Source: Marine Group II euryarchaeote MED-G33 (GTDB lineage Archaea > Thermoplasmatota > Poseidoniia > Poseidoniales > Thalassarchaeaceae). From it: DNA of 9,255 nt. Made by a program: the position numbers and the translations under genes. Of the stretch, positions 1 through 5,964 are shown in pieces (position 1 is the stretch's first letter; the number at the start of each line of letters is the position of its first letter). The notes under the pieces are model-generated. The model ran no database searches. It was not told the origin of the DNA and worked only from the letters and a program-made list of their open reading frames with translations. The stretch is from assembly GCA_949538655.1 (NCBI GenBank), contig CATISE010000035.1:1-9255 (forward strand), written 5' to 3'.

Positions 1-603
1 GAAGGTTTCAAACTCAATCTTTGGATGATTTACCGCGCGGTCATACATGACTTTGGAAGCACGGAAAACATCTCTTCGGTGGACCAAAGTTACCTTTGAA
101 GCGAATCGCGTCAAGAAGGTGGCCTCTTCCATTGCGGAATCGCCACCACCAACAACAATGATTTCCTCGTCTTTGAAAAATGCCCCATCACAGGTAGCAC
201 ATGTCGAAATACCTCTGCCTTTCTGTTCATCTTCCCCTTCAGCACCCAACCAAATCGCTTCAGCACCTGTACAAATGATGATTGCATTGGCAAAGAACTC
301 CTCTCCTTCGGTCTCAACTTTGAACGGTTGAGAACTGAAATCAACACTGCCAACATTGCGATCTTGAACTTCGAGACCAAAGCGTTCAGCTTGTGCTCGC
401 AAGTCCATCATCATCTCTGGCCCTCCTATTCCTTCAGGATAACCAGGGAAATTTTCGATATCACTCGTGAGCATTAGTTGTCCACCAGACATGTATCCTG
501 CAAACATCAGAGGATTCAGCATGGCACGTGCAGTATAGAGTCCTGCTGTGTATCCAGCAGGCCCCGAACCGATGATTATGACATTGCGTACATCTTCGCC
601 CAT
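1..603 (-). CDS. trxB: Thioredoxin reductase (TrxB), partial, C-terminus beyond the left edge
   Basis: Flavoprotein that moves electrons from NAD(P)H through FAD and a redox-active disulfide to thioredoxin in the cytoplasm. The 201 visible codons start at ATG 603-601 and read open to base 1. Seen in the translation: an N-terminal FAD-binding loop GSGPAGYTAGLY at about residues 12-23, the redox pair CATC with cysteines at 135 and 138 (nt 190-201) followed by DG, a second dinucleotide loop GGGDSAMEE just after it, and HRRDVFRAS, the usual NADPH 2'-phosphate-binding region. The cysteine positions match those of standard bacterial and archaeal TrxB. The final roughly 110 residues, including the second part of the FAD domain, are outside the window. 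It is transcribed away from the desaturase gene, and a TATA-like CAATATTG lies about 30 bp upstream, consistent with a very short leader. Family assignment is firm; the electron donor (NADPH or another) cannot be settled from this fragment. Confidence 0.95.
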   Translation of the reverse strand, partial: MGEDVRNVIIIGSGPAGYTAGLYTARAMLNPLMFAGYMSGGQLMLTSDIENFPGYPEGIGGPEMMMDLRAQAERFGLEVQDRNVGSVDFSSQPFKVETEGEEFFANAIIICTGAEAIWLGAEGEDEQKGRGISTCATCDGAFFKDEEIIVVGGGDSAMEEATFLTRFASKVTLVHRRDVFRASKVMYDRAVNHPKIEFETF

Positions 604-715
604 AATTCATCGGCGTCCACGACAACTCTTCAATATTGACTGTGAAGCCTCAAGCGTCCTCAAACAGAAACCCCCTTCATTCATATGCTGTATGATGAAG
701 TCAGCATCGAGTTCA
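604..715. promoter_or_regulatory. Divergent promoter region between trxB and the desaturase gene
   Basis: A 112-bp non-coding gap between two divergent starts. The palindromic CAATATTG at 631-638 is centred about 31 bp above the trxB ATG (603). An archaeal TATA element at that distance would start transcription about 6 bases before the ATG, giving an almost leaderless message. For the plus-strand gene, TCATATG at 681-687 is a weaker TATA candidate that would place the start of transcription near 710, just before ATG 716. Both assignments are by eye and position only; no transcript data are available. Confidence 0.4.
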
Positions 716-1759
716 ATGGACACATTGGTTAAGCCAGATTCGATTGGAAGTGATGGCTTGCCCATCATGCCAGCCCCTCCTGCATGGTACTGGATGTTGC
801 TGGGGCGAATCGCTGTTCTTGCCATCGTTGGATATTCACTTTGGTATTATCAATTTGAGTCATTGGTCACCGTCATAGTCGTATTCATTCTAGTGGTACC
901 GATGGAGAAGATTTTCCCACGGCATCGGGAGCAGAAAGTCCGTCGGCCCAAATGGAAACTCGATGTGACGTATGCCCTTTCTGCACCATTTCTCAATATA
1001 TTCGGTGTCATTTTCGCCGTCATCGTCGGCTTCTTTTCTTTCACATGGGCTCTCGGCTTAATTGTCCGTTACTTTGGTCTCGTGGCAATGATTCCAGTCA
1101 GTATCCAACCGTTGATTGCTTTCGTCCTGTTTGATTTCGTCGGATACTGGGCGCATCGCTGGTATCATGAGGTCCCGGAACTATGGAAGTTCCATTCCAT
1201 TCACCATTCGCCTGAGCACATGGATTGGATCAGTGGGTTTCGTGTGCATCCACTAGATTTTGCTTTGATTGCGCCCGGTTTTTTCTTCCTAATTTTCGCG
1301 GGCTTCAATCCGGAAACCAGCGGATTATTAGCAATATTACAAATTATCACTGGCCTGTTCTTACACGCAAATGTCAGTTGGCGATTCCGACCCTTGCATC
1401 GCTTGATTCAAACACCTGAATTTCATCACTGGCATCATGCCAATGAGAAGGAGGCTCACTGTTCGAATTACTCAGGTTTCTTACCATTATGGGATATAAT
1501 ATTCGGGACATATTACATGCCGCATGACAAACGCCCTGAGGTCTATGGTGTCGATGAGGAAGTGCCAAACGAAATGATGGCCCAGCTACGGTATCCAATC
1601 CGCGATTGGGGCAATCCATTGACATGGCCTCTGAAGTTCCTCAGACACCCATTCCGAACCATCGGGGCCTGCTGGAGGTTCTACATGCAGGTACTCCGGG
1701 GTGTGAGGCACTCAACGTTCCGCAGGCGCGGTCCATTCTATCCGCCCTTCAGGGATTAG
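716..1759 (+). CDS. Sterol desaturase / fatty acid hydroxylase superfamily membrane protein
   Basis: Integral-membrane non-haem di-iron oxygenase of the fatty acid hydroxylase/sterol desaturase superfamily (PF04116 type), 347 residues. Hydrophobic segments lie at about residues 26-45, 47-63, 90-118, 121-144 and 183-216. The three histidine clusters that bind the two irons are all present: HRWYH at 147-151, HSIHH at 160-164 and HHWHH at 237-241. The reading frame is open back to 548, but that part overlaps the trxB start and the promoter region and is not typical of the family, so ATG 716 is preferred; ATG 692 and 695 are alternatives. Its stop overlaps the ribH stop on the other strand (TTAG, 1756-1759), so the two genes are convergent. 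Substrate is unknown: the family includes sterol, carotenoid, sphingolipid and alkylglycerol oxygenases, and archaea mostly lack sterols, so a membrane isoprenoid or carotenoid is only a guess. Confidence 0.88.
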   Translation: MDTLVKPDSIGSDGLPIMPAPPAWYWMLLGRIAVLAIVGYSLWYYQFESLVTVIVVFILVVPMEKIFPRHREQKVRRPKWKLDVTYALSAPFLNIFGVIFAVIVGFFSFTWALGLIVRYFGLVAMIPVSIQPLIAFVLFDFVGYWAHRWYHEVPELWKFHSIHHSPEHMDWISGFRVHPLDFALIAPGFFFLIFAGFNPETSGLLAILQIITGLFLHANVSWRFRPLHRLIQTPEFHHWHHANEKEAHCSNYSGFLPLWDIIFGTYYMPHDKRPEVYGVDEEVPNEMMAQLRYPIRDWGNPLTWPLKFLRHPFRTIGACWRFYMQVLRGVRHSTFRRRGPFYPPFRD

Positions 1760-2148
1760 AGCATTGCAGCAACGGCTGCGACGGCTGCACGTGCATGCGG
1801 CTCGAGCCGCGGCTCGATATGTTCGGGTTCTGCGCCAGGGCCGATGATGCCGAGGCCAACGGGTTTCTGGTGGACAATCTGAAGTTCAATGATTGATTTG
1901 ATGGCAGCCTGGCCCATTGCTAGTCCATGTTGAGTCTGCCCCTTCTCGATGATTCCAAGGCAAGCAGCACCATCGATGTCATCTCTCGCCAACAATCGAT
2001 CGAGGGCCAAAGGAACTTCCATAGCCCCTGGGACCCACACGACTTCTTCAATTGTAAGTTCATGCTTACTTGACTCATCAGATGCCCATTCTAGCATTTT
2101 CCCTACCTCTTCCCGATGGAAAGATCCACATACAATTGCGATCTTCAT
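1756..2148 (-). CDS. ribH: 6,7-dimethyl-8-ribityllumazine synthase
   Basis: Condenses 3,4-dihydroxy-2-butanone 4-phosphate with 5-amino-6-ribitylaminouracil to give lumazine, the penultimate step to riboflavin. The 130-residue protein has the short archaeal form: N-terminal MKIAIVCGSFH, the substrate loop WVPGAMEVPLA, the GxTxH segment EKGQTQHG with the likely catalytic histidine at residue 74, and LGIIGPGAEPEH near the C-terminus, which resembles the archaeal LGISGPGM region. ATG 2148 is chosen over the in-frame GTG at 2154 because a GAGGTG ribosome-binding site (2161-2156) sits 7 nt before the ATG but only 1 nt before the GTG. It is the last gene of the rib operon, 2 nt after the ribE stop, so translation is probably coupled. 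If the GTG were used, the genes would overlap as GTGA. The paralogous archaeal riboflavin synthase (RibC) was considered, but its signature regions are not seen and a RibE is next door. Confidence 0.92.
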   Translation of the reverse strand: MKIAIVCGSFHREEVGKMLEWASDESSKHELTIEEVVWVPGAMEVPLALDRLLARDDIDGAACLGIIEKGQTQHGLAMGQAAIKSIIELQIVHQKPVGLGIIGPGAEPEHIEPRLEPHARAAVAAVAAML

Positions 2149-2150
2149 TT

Positions 2151-2741
2151 TCACGCACCTCTACTTTCCATTAGTCGCTTTGTAGTCTCGACAACCGCTT
2201 GTGTCATCGCATCGATTTCAATGTTGACATGATCCCCAACAGACTTGCTACCCAAGGTAGTCAACCTCAAAGTTTCAGGAATAATGTGGACATCAAAACA
2301 TCCCTCGCCATCCGTTTCACCGATGGTCAGGGAAATCCCATCAACCGCGATATACCCCTTTTCTTGGATAAATTCTGCCATTTTGGAGGGGCATTTGATT
2401 GTATAATCTTGATTCTTGACAGTTACAATTTCGGCCGTATCCATGATGTGTCCACTCAAGAGATGCCCACCCAATTCATCACCAAACTTGAGGGCACGTT
2501 CAACATTGACGTTTGAACCAGAGGATAGTGAACCCAACGTGGTCCTCTCCAACGTTTCTGGAATGATGTCAAATGTGACCGATTTGCCCACTGAAGTCGC
2601 TGTGAGGCAGACTCCATCAATTGCGACTGAACCACCAACCTCAAGGCCTTCTGTTGAAGGAATCTCGATGGCTACAGTCACGACTGCATCACCTTGAACA
2701 GATTGAACACAACCAGTCCCCTGCACGATTCCGGTAAACAT
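2151..2741 (-). CDS. ribE: Riboflavin synthase, alpha-subunit type
   Basis: Dismutates two molecules of 6,7-dimethyl-8-ribityllumazine into riboflavin and the ribitylaminouracil that RibH reuses. The 196-residue protein starts with the family hallmark MFTGIVQGTG and consists of two lumazine-binding domains, about 1-87 and 98-185. Paired motifs show the duplication: GGSVAIDGVCLT (36-47) and GYIAVDGISLT (129-139); IIPETLERTTLG (59-70) and IIPETLRLTTLG (153-164). The bridge GGHLLSGHIMD (91-101) is typical. The frame is open upstream to 2783, but MFTGIV at 2741 is the canonical N-terminus, and the ATG shares one base with the ribL stop (TGATG), so translation is likely coupled. This is the bacterial/eukaryotic type of enzyme; many archaea instead use an unrelated RibC. 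Its presence beside archaeal-type RibL suggests acquisition by transfer, as an inference. Confidence 0.96.
   Translation of the reverse strand: MFTGIVQGTGCVQSVQGDAVVTVAIEIPSTEGLEVGGSVAIDGVCLTATSVGKSVTFDIIPETLERTTLGSLSSGSNVNVERALKFGDELGGHLLSGHIMDTAEIVTVKNQDYTIKCPSKMAEFIQEKGYIAVDGISLTIGETDGEGCFDVHIIPETLRLTTLGSKSVGDHVNIEIDAMTQAVVETTKRLMESRGA
2156..2161 (-). promoter_or_regulatory. Ribosome-binding site that decides the ribH start
   Basis: GAGGTG on the minus strand, ending 7 nt before ATG 2148 and lying inside the last codons of ribE. The spacing supports the ATG rather than the GTG at 2154 as the ribH start. Confidence 0.65.
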
Positions 2742-3205
2742 CACTGACCATCTCCAATTTCTTCCTGACGCTTTTGCGCCCATTGAAGGGTCAGGATTTT
2801 GTCGATGATTTTACGAGTACCGTCCAAATCTTCGGTCAACCCTTCAACTCGTACCAACTGAATATGATCGAATCCACGTTCATCCAAACCCGCTCGGATG
2901 GCTGTTTCAGCATGCTCTTGATCATAGCCGATGGCGATAATATTCGGCTCAACCATTGGTAGAATGTCATACATGGGAACAGATGGAGGATTCCCCACCA
3001 TCGCGTGGTCGACCGGTTTAAGCCCTGCAACCATTCTTTTTCGGAGGTCTTGAGATGTGACCGGTTCGTGTTTTCTCATGCGAACAGTATCGTCATGTGC
3101 AATCACCACAGTGAGGTGATCACCCAATGCCTTTGCTTGTTCGAGGTAGTGTAGATGGCCTGCATGTAGAAGGTCAAAAACGCCAACTGCCATCACACGA
3201 ACCAT
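2741..3205 (-). CDS. ribL: FAD synthetase (FMN adenylyltransferase), archaeal RibL type
   Basis: Cytidylyltransferase-fold enzyme expected to transfer AMP from ATP to FMN, giving FAD. The 154-residue protein opens with the nucleotidyltransferase signature VGVFDLLHAGHLHYLEQAK, with the HxGH histidines at 14 and 17. It then shows GDHLTVVIAHDDTV, KPVDHAMVGNP and IAIGYDQEH, regions shared with the archaeal RibL family (the Methanocaldococcus MJ1179 type as I recall it), and ends with GTRKIIDKIL in place of the usual RTSS-like loop. The start at ATG 3205 is fixed by a strong GGAGGG 6 nt upstream; the in-frame ATG 3238 would overlap the end of ribB. It sits 16 nt after ribB and overlaps ribE by one base. 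Related nucleotidyltransferases (glycerol-3-phosphate cytidylyltransferase, pantetheine-phosphate adenylyltransferase) share the fold, but the operon context strongly favours FAD synthesis. Confidence 0.9.
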   Translation of the reverse strand: MVRVMAVGVFDLLHAGHLHYLEQAKALGDHLTVVIAHDDTVRMRKHEPVTSQDLRKRMVAGLKPVDHAMVGNPPSVPMYDILPMVEPNIIAIGYDQEHAETAIRAGLDERGFDHIQLVRVEGLTEDLDGTRKIIDKILTLQWAQKRQEEIGDGQ

Positions 3206-3211
3206 TGCACT

Positions 3212-3217
3212 CCCTCC
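3212..3217 (-). promoter_or_regulatory. Ribosome-binding site of ribL
   Basis: GGAGGG on the minus strand, 6 nt before ATG 3205 and within the 16-nt gap after ribB. It decides the ribL start against the longer frame beginning at 3238. Confidence 0.75.
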
Positions 3218-3221
3218 ATTT

Positions 3222-3926
3222 TCAAAGGTCAAAGCCATTCATAATTTCGTCACCGGTTAACATCGGAATGCCATGTTTGGCAGCATAGGCCCTCGCATCT
3301 TCGACACTAAGAGCACGATCTCCATTTGGTTGCAACATTTCAGCTCCGATTGTACACGGTGCTAGGCCAGCCAATCTTGCAATTGCAACAGCCAATTCAG
3401 TATGCCCCTGTCTCGTTTTCAACCCCCCGGGTGCTTCACGACACAGAGGAATGTGACCGGGTGTCCTGAACTCTTTACCCAGTGCAGTAATTGCATCTAT
3501 AGGGTCTGAATTACACATTTCATCAGCCAATTCTCCGAATCTACGTGTGGTCAATGCTCGATCGTGGTCGGTAATGCCAGTGTAGGTTTCACGGTGATTT
3601 AGAGATAGTGTGAATGCACTTCTAGTATCATATTGTAAATCGTTAGTGATTAAGGTTGCAAGGACTGGATTTTCTTCGACCAAAGCAGGATGTGTATGGA
3701 GATCTTGTAACCAAGGCAGCCCAAATTTTTCTCCAACATCATCACCAATCGCTAGGAACAGTAATCCTCCACAATCCTGTCGTAATCGTCGCATTACGGC
3801 CGGTGTAGCCGAAGCTGCGGGCCATAGTAAATCGGTTTCACATTCTCTGAAATCAGAGTCGAAAACCATCACTGGATTACCTTCAGCAAAGGCTGCAGCA
3901 GCTCTTTCAAGATTCGACTTCACCAT
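3222..3926 (-). CDS. ribB: 3,4-dihydroxy-2-butanone 4-phosphate synthase
   Basis: Converts ribulose 5-phosphate to 3,4-dihydroxy-2-butanone 4-phosphate plus formate, the carbohydrate branch of riboflavin synthesis. The 234-residue single-domain protein has the acidic metal and substrate loop DSDFRECETD (23-32), CGGLLFLAI (52-60), HRETYTGITDHDRA (111-124), TPGHIPL (155-161), and RQGHTELAVAIARLAGL (172-188) with the catalytic histidine region. There is no GTP cyclohydrolase II domain, so the GTP branch must be supplied elsewhere. ATG 3926 is chosen because MVKSNLERAAAAFAEG aligns with the usual family N-terminus; the 25 residues gained by starting at 4001 lie in the divergent promoter region and look non-coding. 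The Shine-Dalgarno signal is weak (GAGG 3 nt before the ATG). It is the first gene of the ribB-ribL-ribE-ribH operon and is divergent from the FG-GAP gene. Confidence 0.95.
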   Translation of the reverse strand: MVKSNLERAAAAFAEGNPVMVFDSDFRECETDLLWPAASATPAVMRRLRQDCGGLLFLAIGDDVGEKFGLPWLQDLHTHPALVEENPVLATLITNDLQYDTRSAFTLSLNHRETYTGITDHDRALTTRRFGELADEMCNSDPIDAITALGKEFRTPGHIPLCREAPGGLKTRQGHTELAVAIARLAGLAPCTIGAEMLQPNGDRALSVEDARAYAAKHGIPMLTGDEIMNGFDL

Positions 3927-4074
3927 CGTCCTCGCACTCCGCAGGGGGCATATGACCCCGTTGTTTTCGGTTGGACGCGTTCGCCACTTACTTGAAAACA
4001 CGTCGATGACGCATCGTAGATGCGGACTGGTAATTTTGCCCCGTTATCTTATGTGGGACGCCCCATCCCAGTCC
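3927..4074. promoter_or_regulatory. Divergent promoter region between the rib operon and the FG-GAP gene
   Basis: A 148-bp non-coding gap. On the plus strand TTATCTTA at 4043-4050 is an archaeal TATA candidate about 28 bp above ATG 4075, which fits a leaderless or near-leaderless message; TAATTTT at about 4031-4037 is a second option. No convincing TATA element was found for ribB. The inverted repeat at 3945-3959 lies just above ribB. No RFN/FMN riboswitch-like conserved structure is recognisable in the leader. Confidence 0.35.
3945..3959. repeat. Short inverted repeat upstream of ribB
   Basis: GGGGCATATGACCCC: four-base GGGG/CCCC arms around a central CATATG, itself a perfect hexamer palindrome. 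It sits 18-32 bp above the ribB ATG, where an operator for the rib operon or a small leader hairpin could act. It is short enough to be chance. Confidence 0.3.
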
Positions 4075-5964
4075 ATGCGCCCAACCCTCGCTTGTGTGTT
4101 GGCTGGTCTACTACTGGCTTGCATTCCAGCGGGTGCCGATTTTGAGGATGTCACAACCGGTTCCGGATTGGACACTGTGGATTCCGGGCCATTGACAATT
4201 TGGGCATCTTATGGACCAGGTGTTGCTTGGGGGGATTATGATCAAGATGGGGATTTGGATGTATTTCTGACCGCGAGATTCGATCACCTTGGGCAGGAAA
4301 CTGCTGAGTTACTCGGTTACCAGCAATTGTCAGAGATTCCTGAGAATCACAGTGATCAAGAGGCTGTTCTCGCAACCTCAACAGGCCAAAGTCATCTGAT
4401 GCAAAATCAAGGCGATGGGACTTTCATTGATGTTTCAGATGAAGCAGGTGTGGGGTCTTCAGATGTCACCACGCTGGGGGCAACATGGGTTGACTTCGAT
4501 GGTGATGGTGATGTCGATTTGTATCTCTCAAATTATGGCAGAGCCAATCTGCTTAATCCTGAGGGCTCGGGTGCAGACAACCAAATGTTCCTGAATGACA
4601 ATGGGACTTTTCACGATGTTACCACTGAAACTCGATTGGGCAATCCCGGCCATTCATCCGCTTCCGTATGGGCCGATTACGACCATGATGGCGATATGGA
4701 TTGTTACTCATTGAATTTTGGAATGGTCGATGAATACACAAATCAAGCACGTAGAGAATCCAATATTTTGTATCGAAACAATGGTGATTCTAACGGGGAT
4801 GGAATCCCAGAATTTGAGGATCAAACCGGTGAGGCAGGTGTCTTTGGACAAAGCGAGGGTTCCCTCGTCGATTTTGAAACACTCATTGGTCCGTCGCTGC
4901 AAATCAGCACCACAGCGCCTGTGAATCCAAGTACGCAAGTCGCCCTTCCGTCAGGAATCAGTGAATCTCCAGCCGGTTCAGGCATGTCCTGGGCCGCTGT
5001 ATGGGTCGACATCGATGGGGATGGGTGGGAAGATCTCTTTGTGGCCAGTGATTTTGGCACTTCACCCCTGTATCGGAACAATCAGGACGGCACTTTCGAT
5101 TTGGTGACTACAGAATTATCGATTGATTTCATTGGAACCGCCATGGGGACCCATGCTGCTGACATTGATTTGGATGGCGACCTTGACATGTGTCAATCAA
5201 ATTTCGGCCCCAATTATTTGTGGATGAACAATGGCGACTCCTTTTTCGAAGCTTCAGATCAGGCGGGTATCAATACCAACATCTTGGTCAATTGGGATTG
5301 TCATTTCTTCGACTATGATTTGGATGGAGATATGGATCTCTGGTTTGGCGTAGGTCGAATCAATCAATACATTTCCAATCAATACAATTCATTGTATCGA
5401 AATGATGGTGATCTCAATGGGGATGGAATTCCAGATTTCACTGATGTCGCTGGTGATTTAGGCATTGCAGGAAGCAACAAAACGATGGGTACTGCTTTGG
5501 CAGATTTTGACAACGATGGTGACCTGGATATCCTGATGGCGCACTCGGATCGACCTGTGATGCTGTGGCGCAATACAGCAGTAGAAGATGGTACGGGCGC
5601 TTGGCTGAAAGTTAGATTACACGGCACTGAACTAGGTTCTAACAGCCACGGGATTGGTTGCTTGGTCAAGGTCCACCTTGAAGATGGAACGGTTCTCGTG
5701 CAACACGCCTATGCCGGTGATGGTTTCCTTGGAAGTAGCGACCCAGCGATTTATTTCGGACTTGGAAATCAAACCATCGAATATTTGGAGGTCACTTGGT
5801 CAACCGGGCACACGCAAACCATCGAAGATGTTCAAATCAATTCAGTGCTCGATATAGAGGAAGAATTGCCCCCCCCGGTCAATGATTTCTCTGCCTATGT
5901 TTTGGCAGTGATGACTCTCATGATCATTCTTCTTCTTTGGCCGCTGCTCCAAAGAAATTCATGA
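4075..5964 (+). CDS. Secreted FG-GAP/VCBS-repeat protein with ASPIC/UnbV domain (CRTAC1-like)
   Basis: A predicted exported, calcium-binding beta-propeller protein of 629 residues. The N-terminus has a signal sequence (hydrophobic 5-17, possible cleavage after AGA at 21; LLAC at 13-16 is a borderline lipobox). Seven D-x-D-x-D-G-type calcium loops of FG-GAP/VCBS blades begin at residues 54, 140, 201, 312, 363, 413 and 477, for example DYDQDGDLD and DFDGDGDVD. Two thrombospondin type 3-like loops, DSNGDGIPEFED (238) and DLNGDGIPDFTD (446), sit in a longer internal repeat. An ASPIC/UnbV domain follows at about 510-594, then a hydrophobic anchor at about 607-624 and a short polar end. The frame is open to 3610, but that stretch overlaps ribB antisense; ATG 4075 gives the signal peptide, and ATG 4051 would add eight residues. 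It overlaps the peroxidase gene tail to tail by 41 bp. Likely a cell-surface adhesion or matrix protein; ligand unknown. Confidence 0.9.
   Translation: MRPTLACVLAGLLLACIPAGADFEDVTTGSGLDTVDSGPLTIWASYGPGVAWGDYDQDGDLDVFLTARFDHLGQETAELLGYQQLSEIPENHSDQEAVLATSTGQSHLMQNQGDGTFIDVSDEAGVGSSDVTTLGATWVDFDGDGDVDLYLSNYGRANLLNPEGSGADNQMFLNDNGTFHDVTTETRLGNPGHSSASVWADYDHDGDMDCYSLNFGMVDEYTNQARRESNILYRNNGDSNGDGIPEFEDQTGEAGVFGQSEGSLVDFETLIGPSLQISTTAPVNPSTQVALPSGISESPAGSGMSWAAVWVDIDGDGWEDLFVASDFGTSPLYRNNQDGTFDLVTTELSIDFIGTAMGTHAADIDLDGDLDMCQSNFGPNYLWMNNGDSFFEASDQAGINTNILVNWDCHFFDYDLDGDMDLWFGVGRINQYISNQYNSLYRNDGDLNGDGIPDFTDVAGDLGIAGSNKTMGTALADFDNDGDLDILMAHSDRPVMLWRNTAVEDGTGAWLKVRLHGTELGSNSHGIGCLVKVHLEDGTVLVQHAYAGDGFLGSSDPAIYFGLGNQTIEYLEVTWSTGHTQTIEDVQINSVLDIEEELPPPVNDFSAYVLAVMTLMIILLLWPLLQRNS

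Noticed and set aside
548..715. N-terminal extension of the desaturase reading frame
   Set aside because: It overlaps the trxB start and the promoter gap, and its sequence is not typical of the family.
1756..2148. Archaeal-type riboflavin synthase (RibC) instead of lumazine synthase
   Set aside because: The short length, GxTxH motif and C-terminal GPG region fit lumazine synthase, and a riboflavin synthase is already encoded next to it.
2742..2783. Upstream extension of ribE
   Set aside because: Riboflavin synthase begins at MFTGIV, and the ATG at 2741 overlaps the ribL stop as in coupled operons.
3927..4001. FMN (RFN) riboswitch or longer ribB N-terminus
   Set aside because: No conserved riboswitch helices are recognisable, and the extra residues do not match the family N-terminus.
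3610..4074. Long N-terminal extension of the FG-GAP reading frame
   Set aside because: It lies antisense inside ribB, which has strong family motifs there, and it would bury the signal peptide at 4075.
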